Counted from the first letter of the stretch, positions 9,184 to 17,510 are shown. The stretch is 64,000 nucleotides of DNA from DASRJW01 sp964567755 (GCA_964567755.1 CAZMNW010000042.1:1-64000); one strand, 5' to 3'. A program made the numbers and translations. The notes: generated from the letters alone by a model not told the origin.

Positions 9184-9375
9184 TCAGTCTCCAGCAATGG
9201 CGCGTTCGCCAGTTCTTTCCGCCGATCCGGGGAGAAGACCGGACGGAGTCTCGACACTCGCAATGACACAAGCGATCGAGATCAGCAGAGCGACCAACGC
9301 ACCGAAAACACGTACACGCAAGTTACCGACTCCTTCGCGCGAGCCATGATCGCAGCGAGCAAATGGCGTACGCAT
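9184..9375 (-). CDS. Possible small membrane protein
   Basis: This 63-codon frame starts at ATG 9375 with a strong Shine-Dalgarno (AGAGGAG, 6-7 nt upstream). It encodes one hydrophobic segment (VFGALVALLISIACVIASV, about residues 20-38) after a basic N-terminus, so it would be a single-pass membrane or secreted peptide. No family is recognised. It lies alone in the ~630-bp gap between uvrA and korA on the uvrA strand. Codon use is not decisive; this could be a chance frame. Confidence 0.35.
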   Translation of the reverse strand: MRTPFARCDHGSREGVGNLRVRVFGALVALLISIACVIASVETPSGLLPGSAERTGERAIAGD

Positions 9376-9617
9376 CGGCGGCTCCTCTGCATGCCTCGGA
9401 ATCCCCATTCATCCCGGGGGGCTGGCCGGCCACGCGCCTTTTTGCCCAAACCGACCACGGGGAATCGCGAGCCTGGGGTGAATGGCGATTCCGCTCCAGG
9501 CGTGACGTGGCCCCCTTGCTCCCGCCCCGCCAGAATCCGAGTTTCCAGGAGCGGGCTGTTCGTGGTCTAGGGCCCTGGAGCCGCTGAAACTGGAAGCGTT
9601 CTGAAGGAGTTGGCCGC

Positions 9618-11408
9618 ATGGGGAACGATCTGGTCCTCGGGATGGCAGGCGCTGGCGGCGATGGAATCGTGGCCGCGGGCGAGGCGCTGATCGCCGCCGC
9701 CGCCAGGCAGGGCTATCACGGCATCATGACCAAGAGCTTCGGCTCCCAAATCCGCGGCGGCGAATCCTCCTGCCGCGTGCGCTTGTCGACCCGCCCCGTG
9801 CTCAATCCCGGCGGCACGCTGCAGGTCGCGGTCGCGCTCAACTGGGACGACTTCCTCAAGTTCGGTGCCGAGCTGCCGGTGGGTGGCACGACGGTGGTCA
9901 TCTACGACAGCAAGACCGGTGTCGCACCGGATCGGCTGCCGCTCGTCGGAGTCACACCGTCGGAAGTGCTCGCGGTTCCCATCACCGAGATGGCGAAGGA
10001 AACCACCGGCAGCGATCGCAGCAAGAACACCATCGTCCTGGGATTGCTGTCCGGGTGGCTCGGCTTCGACCGCGAATCGATTCTGCACGGGCTGCGCAAG
10101 CGGCTGGCCAAGAAAGGCGCGAAGATCATCGAGGCTGCCGAGCACGCATTCGACCGCGGCGTGGCCTACACGCTCGAACACCCGTTGGGCAACCCGTTGG
10201 TCCTCGATCGCCCGTCGGCGCCCTCCAGCGTCAAGTTGCTCACCGACGGCAACGACATGTGTGCGGCGGCAGCGCTGTTCGCCGGCTGTCAGTTCTTCGG
10301 TGGTTACCCGATCACGCCCTCGTCCGAGGTCATGCAGTTCATGAGCCGCGAGATCTGGAAGTACGGTGGCGCACTGGTACAGGCAGAGGACGAGATCGCC
10401 GGCATCGGCACGGCGCTCGGCGCCTCCTTCGCCGGCAAGAAAGCCATGACGGCGACATCCGGCCCCGGAATGTCGCTCAAAACCGAGATCCTCGGATTGG
10501 CGACGATCGCCGAATTGCCGCTCGTGCTCCTCAACGTGCAGCGCGGCGGACCCTCCACCGGCATCCCCACCAAGTCCGAGCAAGCCGACTTGTTTCAGGC
10601 CGCGTTCTCCGCGCACGGCGACGTCGTGCGTCCCGTCTTGGCGCCGACGAGCGTCGCGGACACCTTCGCCATCACCGTGGAAGCCTTCAACATGGCCGAG
10701 CACTACCAGACCCCGGTCGTCATCCTCTCGGATCAAGAAATCGCCCAGCGCAAGGAAATTGTCGATCCGATTGCGACCTCCAACTTCGTGATCGAGGAGC
10801 GTCGCCAGCCGACGCCGACGGAGCTGCAAAACTACGTGCGCTTTCAGAACACGGAGTCCGGCATCAGCCCCCTCAGTCACCCAGGTCTAGCCGGAGGCAA
10901 CTACTTGTGTGCCGGCATCGAACACAACGAGGACGGCGCGCCGACGGCGAGCGGGGTCGTGCACGCACAGATGAACGACAAACGCTTCCGCAAGTTCGCG
11001 CCATTGCAGCGTCGCAAGGATCTCTTTGTGCTCGAGGGTGATCCCATGGCGCCGCTCGCTCTCATCAGCTGGGGCAGCAGCGCCGGAGTGTGCCGGGAAG
11101 CGCTGCAGCTCGCCCTGGCCGACGGCTTGCGGGCCAAGGTGCTCATCCCGCTTCTCCTCTTCCCCGTGGCCGAGGAGATCTATCGCGAGTTCCTCGCGTC
11201 GGTTCGCGCGGGGCTCGTCGTCGAACAATCGCACCAGGGCCAGCTCTATCGCATCCTGCGCATGTACATCGACTTCCCGGCCGAAGTCCAGTCCATGTGC
11301 CGGAGCGGCGCCAGCCCGTTCCGGCCGCGCGAGATCGCGACGCGCCTGCGAGAAATGACCTTCGGCCTCCAGCGCCAGCATACGACGGCGCTGCAACCAC
11401 AGGAGTGA
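9618..11408 (+). CDS. korA: 2-oxoacid:ferredoxin oxidoreductase, gamma-alpha fused subunit
   Basis: With KorB this catalyses ferredoxin-dependent oxidative decarboxylation of a 2-oxoacid (most likely 2-oxoglutarate, giving succinyl-CoA) in the cytoplasm. The 596 residues hold an N-terminal gamma domain (GAGGDGIVAAGE, FGSQIRGGESSCRVR; about residues 1-180). The pyrophosphate-side alpha domain follows (GYPITPSSEVM, QAEDEIAGIGTALGAS, TSGPGMSLKTE, QRGGPSTGIPTKSEQADL), and the C-terminal transketolase-like domain ends the protein. The gamma-alpha fusion is the usual KorA architecture; the delta ferredoxin domain is absent. GAAGGAG lies about 9 nt upstream of ATG 9618. korB follows after one nucleotide, so the two are translationally linked. 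Substrate is inferred from the family, not proven. Confidence 0.93.
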   Translation: MGNDLVLGMAGAGGDGIVAAGEALIAAAARQGYHGIMTKSFGSQIRGGESSCRVRLSTRPVLNPGGTLQVAVALNWDDFLKFGAELPVGGTTVVIYDSKTGVAPDRLPLVGVTPSEVLAVPITEMAKETTGSDRSKNTIVLGLLSGWLGFDRESILHGLRKRLAKKGAKIIEAAEHAFDRGVAYTLEHPLGNPLVLDRPSAPSSVKLLTDGNDMCAAAALFAGCQFFGGYPITPSSEVMQFMSREIWKYGGALVQAEDEIAGIGTALGASFAGKKAMTATSGPGMSLKTEILGLATIAELPLVLLNVQRGGPSTGIPTKSEQADLFQAAFSAHGDVVRPVLAPTSVADTFAITVEAFNMAEHYQTPVVILSDQEIAQRKEIVDPIATSNFVIEERRQPTPTELQNYVRFQNTESGISPLSHPGLAGGNYLCAGIEHNEDGAPTASGVVHAQMNDKRFRKFAPLQRRKDLFVLEGDPMAPLALISWGSSAGVCREALQLALADGLRAKVLIPLLLFPVAEEIYREFLASVRAGLVVEQSHQGQLYRILRMYIDFPAEVQSMCRSGASPFRPREIATRLREMTFGLQRQHTTALQPQE

Positions 11409-11409
11409 T

Positions 11410-12300
11410 GTGTCGATGGGGACGACGACGGCGACCTATAAACGCCCACTCGGCGAATTCAAGAGCGAGCTGCGGCCAATTTGGTGCCCGGGTTGTGGCG
11501 ACTTTGGCGTGGTGCAGGCGGTCTACCGCGCTCTGGCTGCGATCGGCAGGCTGCCGCACGAGATCGCCTTCGTTTCCGGCATCGGCTGCTCGAGCCGGAT
11601 CCCCGGCTACACGACCGCGTACGGATTCAACAGCGTGCATGGTCGCGCCTTGCCGATCGCACAGGGAATCAAGTTCGCGAATCCCGATCTCTTGGTGCTG
11701 GCCGCCGGCGGCGACGGCGATGGTTTTGCCATCGGCGGCGGGCATCTGCCGCACACTATCCGGCGCAACCCAGACATCACTTACATTGTCATGGACAATC
11801 AGATCTATGGACTGACCAAAGGACAGCTGTCGCCGACCTCGCCCCCGGGACTCGGGACGGTGACGTCCCCCTACGGCAACCTCGAGCAGCCGGTGAATCC
11901 ACTTTTGTATGTGTTGGCCTATGGCGCGCCTTTCATCGCTCAGGGCACTCCTGCCGACATGGCCGGACTGGCCGCGATCATCGAAGAAGGCATCCGCTAT
12001 CCCGGCTTCGCCTTCATCAACGTCCAGTCTCCTTGCGTGACCTTCGGCGAGGAAGATCAGTCGCTCAAGGCGCACAAGGAGAAAATGCAAGCGCTCGTCA
12101 CTCTCGGCCACGATGCCGGCGATCGCCTGCAGGCAATGGCGCTGGCTCAGGACTACGGCCGCAAGCTCTACACCGGTGTGTTCTATCGCAACCCCGAGCC
12201 TCCACCCACGTACGAAACGCTCGTGCGCCAGTTGCAGGAGCGGTTGGCCGCGGACGTCATTCCCCGCGAACGCATCCTCGAGCACTTCGTGCAGAAGTGA
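11410..12300 (+). CDS. korB: 2-oxoacid:ferredoxin oxidoreductase beta subunit
   Basis: This is the thiamine pyrophosphate-binding partner of KorA. The 296 residues contain the iron-sulfur/TPP entry motif WCPGCGDFGV (about residues 25-34), SGIGCSSRIPGY, and the TPP-Mg segment GGDGDGFAIGGGH. The Asn-containing part of the TPP motif is MDNQIYGLTKGQ. Length is typical for the family. AGGAG at 11401-11405 serves either GTG 11410 (4 nt) or ATG 11416 (10 nt); I keep GTG 11410. The stop codon is also the first base triplet of a 4 x 21-bp tandem repeat that reaches into the convergent peptidase gene. Confidence 0.94.
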   Translation: MSMGTTTATYKRPLGEFKSELRPIWCPGCGDFGVVQAVYRALAAIGRLPHEIAFVSGIGCSSRIPGYTTAYGFNSVHGRALPIAQGIKFANPDLLVLAAGGDGDGFAIGGGHLPHTIRRNPDITYIVMDNQIYGLTKGQLSPTSPPGLGTVTSPYGNLEQPVNPLLYVLAYGAPFIAQGTPADMAGLAAIIEEGIRYPGFAFINVQSPCVTFGEEDQSLKAHKEKMQALVTLGHDAGDRLQAMALAQDYGRKLYTGVFYRNPEPPPTYETLVRQLQERLAADVIPRERILEHFVQK

Positions 12301-12381
12301 TTGCACTCAGCGCTGAAGTGATCGCGCTTTGCGCCAAAGTAATCGCACTGTGCGCCGAAATGAGCGCGCTCAGCGCTGGGG
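12298..12381. repeat. Four tandem 21-bp repeats between convergent genes
   Basis: Four head-to-tail units at 12298, 12319, 12340 and 12361 share the pattern TGATCGC-RCT-N2-GCGC-N2-AA, with 3-8 differences between units. The first unit includes the korB stop codon and the last covers the stop of the convergent M16-like gene. Several units contain the 8-bp palindrome CAGCGCTG. Because the unit is 21 bp, open frames across it read as a 7-residue repeat, but I see no gene that uses it. Confidence 0.85.
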
Positions 12382-13845
12382 AATGACGAGCAACCGGGCT
12401 CGAGGCAGCGAGTGGAGAATCGACGCATGGGCATGGTCGCCTCGTGACCACTCTCTGGCATAGACATTGATCACAAATCCGTCGTCACCCAACAATTGGA
12501 GATGCCCTTCGGGGAACAGCACGGCGGTGCAAGTCTCGTAGAGCACGGTGATGAATGTCCCGATCGCAGTGATGAGTGTCACCCCGTCTTGGCCCACGAC
12601 CAGCTTCGCCGTCTTTTTCGACCATGGGTAGCGTTGTGTGGCTGTACGGTAGCTGCGCCCATGGACGCGCGATCGGGACGTGAAAGGATAGGGGTGAAAG
12701 CGTTCATGTGCCGAATTCGAGTCCGCTGGCAAGCACAGTAGCGCACTCTCGAGCGCCGATTGTACTCCCCTGGCCCACTCTTCGAGCGATCGCTCGTCGA
12801 GGTCTGCGAGCAACTCGGCTGGGGACCGGCTCGGGAACCCGACTAGCTCGTTGATGACCTGAGCATCGAACAACTCGGGGATGGCTTCCGGCTCACACCA
12901 GGCGCGGACGAAGGTCTCGCGTACTTCTTGAAGTTCGCTCCGGGTCGGGCCACCCGTGGCGAGGTCGTCGAGTTCTTCCAGGATTGCCGTCTCGACCTTG
13001 CGAACGTTTTCGCTGAAACAGTGGGTCCACAGGATCGAGTGGCTCCGCGTCGCGTCGATGTGATCGAGCGCAGAGCGAACGCTATAGACCAGACCGTCAC
13101 GGAACCGGAGACGGTTCGTCAATCGATCCGTCACGATCCCGAGTGGGATGGCGAACCAATCTTCGCGTAGTGTGGTGAATGCGAGCCCCACGAAACGTTG
13201 CCCTGTCGAATACCCAGCCGGGAGCTGCAGGTCATCGATCACAGTCGAACCAGGACACGGTTGACGCTGGCCATGCGGCAGCGCGTCGAAGCTCAGCGTG
13301 TCCGGCACTGGCCCGCTGAACCAAGCGGCAGCGTTCTGGCGCGTGAAGTGCCGAGCCGCCCAGTCGGCGACCACCGCAGGCTTGGGCGCCGCCAACCCAA
13401 ATTCGCTGATCCCCACGAGACCGTATCCGCGCGCACCAAATCGGAGGAACGCGAACGACTCCGCGGGGTTGGCTGGACGATCGGCCGCCTCCGTACGCAA
13501 GATGCGGCACTCTTTTTCGAGGGCATCGAGCGGTAGCTGAGAGATGTTTCTGCACACTCCGTGCAAGAAGGCAGTCACCTCCGCGGGTGTGCCCGTGGCC
13601 CAGAACACCGTCCGGAGTGGGTCGACGAAACCATTCAAAGCATACCGGTGGCGCGTGTGGACAAACTCACTCAGGACGAGATGCTCGACGAGGTGTGTGA
13701 GCCCGCGCGTGATCACGGACTCATCGGAGATTCCAACCCGGAAGGTCAACGCACCGGTGAAACGTGGCGCGTCGGGCGTCCAATACACGGGAACGCCGTC
13801 GCGCTCCAGTCGGTGCATCGGGATCGCGTGTTCCTCCGCCATCAT
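12370..13845 (-). CDS. M16-like zinc peptidase
   Basis: This 491-residue protein of the pitrilysin/insulinase (M16) fold carries the inverted zinc motif H51-L-V-E54-H55. A Glu-rich segment (LEKECRILRTEA) follows about 60 residues later, where the family places its third ligand helix. The second half resembles the paired M16 domain (LVYSVRSALDHIDATRS, then a helical EELDDLATGG...LQEVRETFVRAW stretch), but the C-terminal ~100 residues look lineage-specific. No signal peptide is evident, suggesting a cytoplasmic protein. Sequence similarity to characterised members is weak, so the substrate is unknown. It starts 7 nt after the OPT transporter stop on the same strand, so a two-gene operon is likely and a peptide uptake and degradation link is possible. 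Confidence 0.7.
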   Translation of the reverse strand: MMAEEHAIPMHRLERDGVPVYWTPDAPRFTGALTFRVGISDESVITRGLTHLVEHLVLSEFVHTRHRYALNGFVDPLRTVFWATGTPAEVTAFLHGVCRNISQLPLDALEKECRILRTEAADRPANPAESFAFLRFGARGYGLVGISEFGLAAPKPAVVADWAARHFTRQNAAAWFSGPVPDTLSFDALPHGQRQPCPGSTVIDDLQLPAGYSTGQRFVGLAFTTLREDWFAIPLGIVTDRLTNRLRFRDGLVYSVRSALDHIDATRSHSILWTHCFSENVRKVETAILEELDDLATGGPTRSELQEVRETFVRAWCEPEAIPELFDAQVINELVGFPSRSPAELLADLDERSLEEWARGVQSALESALLCLPADSNSAHERFHPYPFTSRSRVHGRSYRTATQRYPWSKKTAKLVVGQDGVTLITAIGTFITVLYETCTAVLFPEGHLQLLGDDGFVINVYAREWSRGDHAHASILHSLPRARLLVIPQR

Positions 13846-13852
13846 GCATGCC

Positions 13853-15775
13853 TCACGCCGCGTGGGTGCGCTTTCCTGGCCGACCCGCGACGAGAAGGAA
13901 GGCGCAGATCACAGCCAGTACGATGAGGAGCGCGGCATCGCCCGGGAATCCCGAGAGGAGTGTCGGGCGCGACTTCGGCACCGCTCCCACGCCGACCAAT
14001 GCCGCGATGAGCACACCGGCCAAACCTTCCCCTGCCACGAGCCCGGATGCAGCCAGGATGCCTGGGTCGCTGCCTTCGTGCGCGCGACCGCCGCGGCTGC
14101 GATCGACGCGGGCACGCACGCATCCGCCGACGAAGATGGCGAGCATGGATGCGAGCGGCAGATAGACTCCGATCGCGAAAGCCAAACCCGAGACTCCGCA
14201 CAGCATCGCCGCCACCGAAAGGCCCGCGCCAGATCCGACCAAGCCCCAGGGCAGATCGCCCGCGAGGACGCCCTCGATGATCGTCTTCATGAGTGTGGCT
14301 TGCGGCGCGGGGACTTCTTTCGAGCCAAATTCGTAAGCGCTGCCGAGCAAGAGCACGGTGCCGGCCACGGTCCAGCACGCGAAGGCCGCGCCGATGAGCT
14401 GTCCGAACTGCTGCTTGGCTGGAGTCGCGCCGACGAGGAATCCCGTCTTCAAGTCTTGCGAGATGTCGCCCGCCTTCGACGCCGCGACCGCCACGATCGT
14501 TCCGACTGTGAGTACGGCGGCGCGGGCCGCAGGATCGTTCCAGCCCAACGCAGCAAACACGGTTGCCACACCGAGCAGGGTGACGAGCGCGATTCCCGAA
14601 GTCGGCTGCGACGACACCCCGACGATGCCGACGATGCGCGCCGCGACCGCGACGAAGAGAACACCAAAGATGCCAACGCCGGCGGCGCACACGAGGCGCG
14701 GGCCGAGCGACATCTGCCCGGCGAAGACGCCCGGCACCAAACCAGCGACGAGAATGACGACCACCACGGCCACGAGCACGAACCAGCTCGGCAGGTCACG
14801 ATCTGCCTCCGGGTTCATGGGGCTGCTGCCCTCCCCTGCCGCGCCGCCACCCGACATGACCGCGCTCTTCTTCGCTCTCACTCCACGAACGACGGCGGTG
14901 AACGCGCCAACCATCGTCGGTAGATTGCGCCCGACAGTGAGAATGCCGGCTGCTGCCACTGCCCCGGCGCCGATGTAACGCACATAGCGCGACCAGATCT
15001 GGTCCGCGCTCATGTCGGCCACCAGCTTTTCCAGCTCGGGGTACAGCGGTGCGCCGAGCCAGGCTCCGATCCACGCGATGAGCGGCGTCAGCGCAAAGGC
15101 CGAGACGATGGAACCTGCGACAAGCACTCCCGATTGCCGGTAGCCGAGGATGAACCCGATCGCGAGCAGTGCCGGAGCCAGTTCGAGGGCGATTTGTGCC
15201 TTCGGAAGCACCGCGAGCGGCACATGAATGCTTCCGGGGAACAAGAACAACACCGAGATGAGGAGCTTGACCGCCGCTCCGACCGCCATGCCGCGAAAGA
15301 TCCACGCTCCGCCGGCCGCGCCGGCGGTGGTGGCGCGCAGCACCTCGGCGCACGCGGTGCCTTCGGGGTACGGCAACTCGCGATGGCTTTCGACGACCAG
15401 GAGCCGCCGTAATGGGATCATGGCGCTCAAGCCAAGCAGGCCCCCGAGGAAACAGAGCGCCGTGACTTGCAGGAATGGCGGTGCCATTCCCCAGAGAAAC
15501 AATGCCGGGATGGTGAAGATCGTACCGGACGTGAGCGATGTCGAAGCCGACCCGATCGTCTGCGACAAATTGGCCTCGAGAATGGTATGGCGCAGGCGAA
15601 ACAGCTTGAAGAAGGCCACGGTCATGACCGCCGCCGGGATCGATGCCGACACCGTCATCCCCACGCGCAGACCAAGGTAGGCGTTCGCCGCGCCGAAAAT
15701 GAGCCCGAGCGCCACGCCCGTGACGACGGCCTTGAACGTGAACTCTGCAACAGCTTCGTGTTTGAACGGCCTCAT
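13853..15775 (-). CDS. OPT-family oligopeptide transporter
   Basis: This 640-residue inner-membrane protein has about 14-16 hydrophobic segments and the features of the OPT (oligopeptide transporter, YSL-like bacterial branch) superfamily. These are GAANAYLGLRVGMTVSASIP near the N-terminus, the L-P-Y-P-E-G-T-A-C-A loop after TM4, KAGDISQDLKTG in the middle and QQFGQLIGAAFA thereafter. Family members import peptides or metal chelates using the proton gradient. A charged, Gly/Ser-rich cytoplasmic loop (about residues 310-330) separates the halves. The start at 15775 has GAGGGA just upstream. It is followed by the M16-like peptidase gene. The substrate cannot be told from sequence. Confidence 0.9.
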   Translation of the reverse strand: MRPFKHEAVAEFTFKAVVTGVALGLIFGAANAYLGLRVGMTVSASIPAAVMTVAFFKLFRLRHTILEANLSQTIGSASTSLTSGTIFTIPALFLWGMAPPFLQVTALCFLGGLLGLSAMIPLRRLLVVESHRELPYPEGTACAEVLRATTAGAAGGAWIFRGMAVGAAVKLLISVLFLFPGSIHVPLAVLPKAQIALELAPALLAIGFILGYRQSGVLVAGSIVSAFALTPLIAWIGAWLGAPLYPELEKLVADMSADQIWSRYVRYIGAGAVAAAGILTVGRNLPTMVGAFTAVVRGVRAKKSAVMSGGGAAGEGSSPMNPEADRDLPSWFVLVAVVVVILVAGLVPGVFAGQMSLGPRLVCAAGVGIFGVLFVAVAARIVGIVGVSSQPTSGIALVTLLGVATVFAALGWNDPAARAAVLTVGTIVAVAASKAGDISQDLKTGFLVGATPAKQQFGQLIGAAFACWTVAGTVLLLGSAYEFGSKEVPAPQATLMKTIIEGVLAGDLPWGLVGSGAGLSVAAMLCGVSGLAFAIGVYLPLASMLAIFVGGCVRARVDRSRGGRAHEGSDPGILAASGLVAGEGLAGVLIAALVGVGAVPKSRPTLLSGFPGDAALLIVLAVICAFLLVAGRPGKRTHAA

Positions 15776-16345
15776 GTTCCCTCGACGATGGAATCTTGGA
15801 CCCGCGGTAGCGTCAAACGGCTTGGACCTGCCGCGGCATTAAGCGGCTTGATGGCCATGTCGGATGCCTACGCCACCCGTCCGCCCGTGTTCGGGCCCGC
15901 CAGAACCGGCGGAGCCTAGCACTCCTCTCGATTGATGCGAAGCACGGCGACGGGGTGTGCTGTTCCCCTACCCTGCAGGCGTTTGAGCCAAATCCACGCG
16001 CGCTTTGCGCCTGTCGCCAGAAGGACCTCATGACTTCAGTCTGTCAACAGCGTAGTCAATAAGTGTCGCCGAATTTGACATTTTTAGAAACTCGTGAAAT
16101 GAAACCCGAGGCGTAGAGCCAGATTTCTGGTTGGCATGGAGCTTCCAAGGGCTCACGTGCGATTCACTCTCAGGGAGAGCATGAACACCAAATGGATGCG
16201 ATCCAAATCGCGATGGCGTTGATCGATCGGCGGTGACCTTGCTCTTGCGAAACGCAGAAGGCAACCCTGCGTCGAATTCGAATCGACGGGGGCGGCTGAT
16301 CCATGTCTTCCTACCGAAGGCGAAGTCGAGTGTGTCATGCGCCGG
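15776..16345. other. Non-coding, lower-GC stretch
   Basis: I see no convincing gene here. From about 16030 to 16300 the base composition is visibly more AT-rich than the neighbourhood (for example GACATTTTTAGAAAC near 16078), which suggests acquired or decayed DNA. The part next to 15776 should hold the OPT promoter, but no clear hexamers stand out. Confidence 0.4.
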
Positions 16346-16790
16346 GACCGACAATCGTGATCCATCGACCGAGGAAACCGAGAGCTCCCTGCCCGAGGAC
16401 CGACAATCGTGATCCATCGACCGAGGAGACCGAGAGCTCCCTGCCCGAGGACCGACAATCGTGATCCATCGACCGAGGACGGCCGAGAGCTCCGTGCCCG
16501 AGGACCGACAATCGTGATCCATCGACCGAGGACGGCCGAGAGCTCCGTGCTCGAGGACCGACAATCGTGATCCATCGACCGAGGACGGCTGAGAGCTCCG
16601 TGTCGAGGACCGACAATCGTGATCCGTCGACCAGGGAAGGGGCCGAGAACTCGGGCTTGGACCTACAACGTTCTTCATCGGACAAGGACGGTCGAGAGCT
16701 CCGTGCCGAGACCGACAATCGTTATCCGTCGACCTGGGAAAGGGTCGAGAACCGGGGGCTCGGACCGACAATCGTTGTCCCGATCCAATG
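16346..16790. repeat. 52-53-bp tandem repeat array, about nine units
   Basis: Units begin with GACCGACAATCG at 16346, 16398, 16450, 16503, 16556, 16608, (16661, degenerate), 16710 and 16763. Each contains GATCC(A/G)TCGACC and then GAGAGCTCC(G/C)TG. Spacing alternates between 52 and 53 bp, so no reading frame stays constant across units. There are no unique spacers, which excludes a CRISPR array. Divergence increases towards the right end. One further copy lies at 17455-17510, beyond the toxin-antitoxin genes. Confidence 0.9.
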
Positions 16791-16850
16791 AGGTTCCCCA
16801 CTCGTGTACGGATGTATACTTGGGTCGGCCCGTTCTTTGGAGGCTACCAG

Positions 16851-17048
16851 GTGGAGACGAAACGAGCCGTCCGAGAGCTTCTCGATCGGCTACCTGACGA
16901 CTGCACCCTCGACGACGTGCTCTATCACCTTTACGTCCTTCAGGGGGTCGCGCGTGGTCGGGCTGACGTCCAGAATGGGCGTATCCTCTCCCATGAGGAA
17001 GTTGCCCAACAGCTGAGAAAAAAATGGCTCGTCGGCGACGTCGGATAG
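16851..17048 (+). CDS. Antitoxin of ParE/RelE-type pair
   Basis: This 65-residue protein (VETKRAVRELLDRLPDDC, then SHEEVAQQLRKKW) is of the small acidic-helical kind regularly found directly upstream of ParE/RelE-fold toxins. The C-terminal SHEEV segment is a common antitoxin feature. GTG 16851 is chosen because TTGGAGG lies 7 nt upstream; the in-frame ATGs further upstream have no ribosome binding site. A TATACT at 16815-16820 could be its -10 box. It overlaps the toxin gene by 25 bp. As in the family, it should bind and neutralise the toxin and repress its own promoter. Confidence 0.75.
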   Translation: METKRAVRELLDRLPDDCTLDDVLYHLYVLQGVARGRADVQNGRILSHEEVAQQLRKKWLVGDVG

Positions 17049-17335
17049 TCTGGACTGAGGAGGCTCGCCGTGCACTCGACGAGGCATTGGAGTACATCGC
17101 AGAGGACGCGCCAGACGGCGCGCGCGCGGTGCTTGAGCAGGCGCTGGCGGCCGCTTCTGGTTTGACGACACTATCGGAGCGCGGTCGAGTCGTTCCGGAG
17201 ATCAACGATCCCGCTATCCGCGAGGTCTATGTGTTTCGGTACCGCTTGCTCTACGAAGTGGCGCCGACGGAAGTTCGAATCCTGAGCCTGCTTCATGGTG
17301 CGCGCGACTTTGTGAAATGGCGTAAGGGTGAGTAG
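17024..17335 (+). CDS. ParE/RelE-family toxin
   Basis: This 103-residue protein of the ParE/RelE toxin fold has an N-terminal helix WTEEARRALDEALEYIA, a second helix (GARAVLEQALAA), and the core strands and loop GRVVPEINDPAIREVY, RYRLLYEV and VRILSLLHGARDF. The order and length fit the family well. ParE-type members poison DNA gyrase and RelE-type members cleave mRNA on the ribosome; sequence alone does not decide. It overlaps its antitoxin gene and is followed after 7 nt by an attC-like site, so the pair may be an integron gene cassette. Confidence 0.85.
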   Translation: MARRRRRIVWTEEARRALDEALEYIAEDAPDGARAVLEQALAAASGLTTLSERGRVVPEINDPAIREVYVFRYRLLYEVAPTEVRILSLLHGARDFVKWRKGE

Positions 17336-17342
17336 CCGGACG

Positions 17343-17441
17343 GGCTAACAAGCAACTGGCGGACGCCGCCGCCCTGCTCAAAGGTCTATCAAGAAACCGA
17401 CGCTTGCGCGGCGCCCGCAGCTGAACGGCACGGCGTTATCC
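17343..17441 (+). other. attC-like recombination site (degenerate)
   Basis: GGCTAAC (17343-17349) and GTTATCC (17435-17441) are near-complementary ends resembling integron R sites, 99 bp apart. The inner parts CTGGCGGACGCCGCCGC and GCGCGGCGCCCGCAG can pair imperfectly, though the two arms differ in length. The position right after the toxin stop is what a gene cassette would show. No integrase gene is in the window. The ends depart from the consensus, so the call is tentative. Confidence 0.4.
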
Positions 17442-17454
17442 ATCGGCAGGCACC

Positions 17455-17510
17455 GGGCCGAGAGCTCCGTGCGGAGACCGACAATCGTGATCCGTCGACC
17501 TGGGAGTGGG
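17455..17510. repeat. Isolated copy of the 52-bp repeat
   Basis: The sequence GCCGAGAGCTCCGTG, then GACCGACAATCGTGATCC and GTCGACCTGGGA matches the unit of the 16346-16790 array. It is closest to the right-hand units that carry CCGTCGACC(T)GGG. About 660 bp containing the toxin-antitoxin pair and attC-like site separate it from the array, suggesting that they were inserted into it. Confidence 0.85.

Noticed and set aside
7244..9349. 701-codon plus-strand frame opposite uvrA
   Set aside because: It is the antisense shadow of a strongly conserved gene; GC-rich codon bias opens such frames. The same applies to long antisense frames over nuoCD and rpoD.
16346..16790. Possible CRISPR array
   Set aside because: Units are contiguous with no unique spacers, and no cas genes are in the window.
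16028..16801. 257-codon minus-strand frame over the 52-bp array, with repeated M-D-H-D-C-R-S segments
   Set aside because: The repeat unit is 52 or 53 bp, so the frame changes from unit to unit; the protein repeats are a by-product of repeated DNA, and there is no ribosome binding site.
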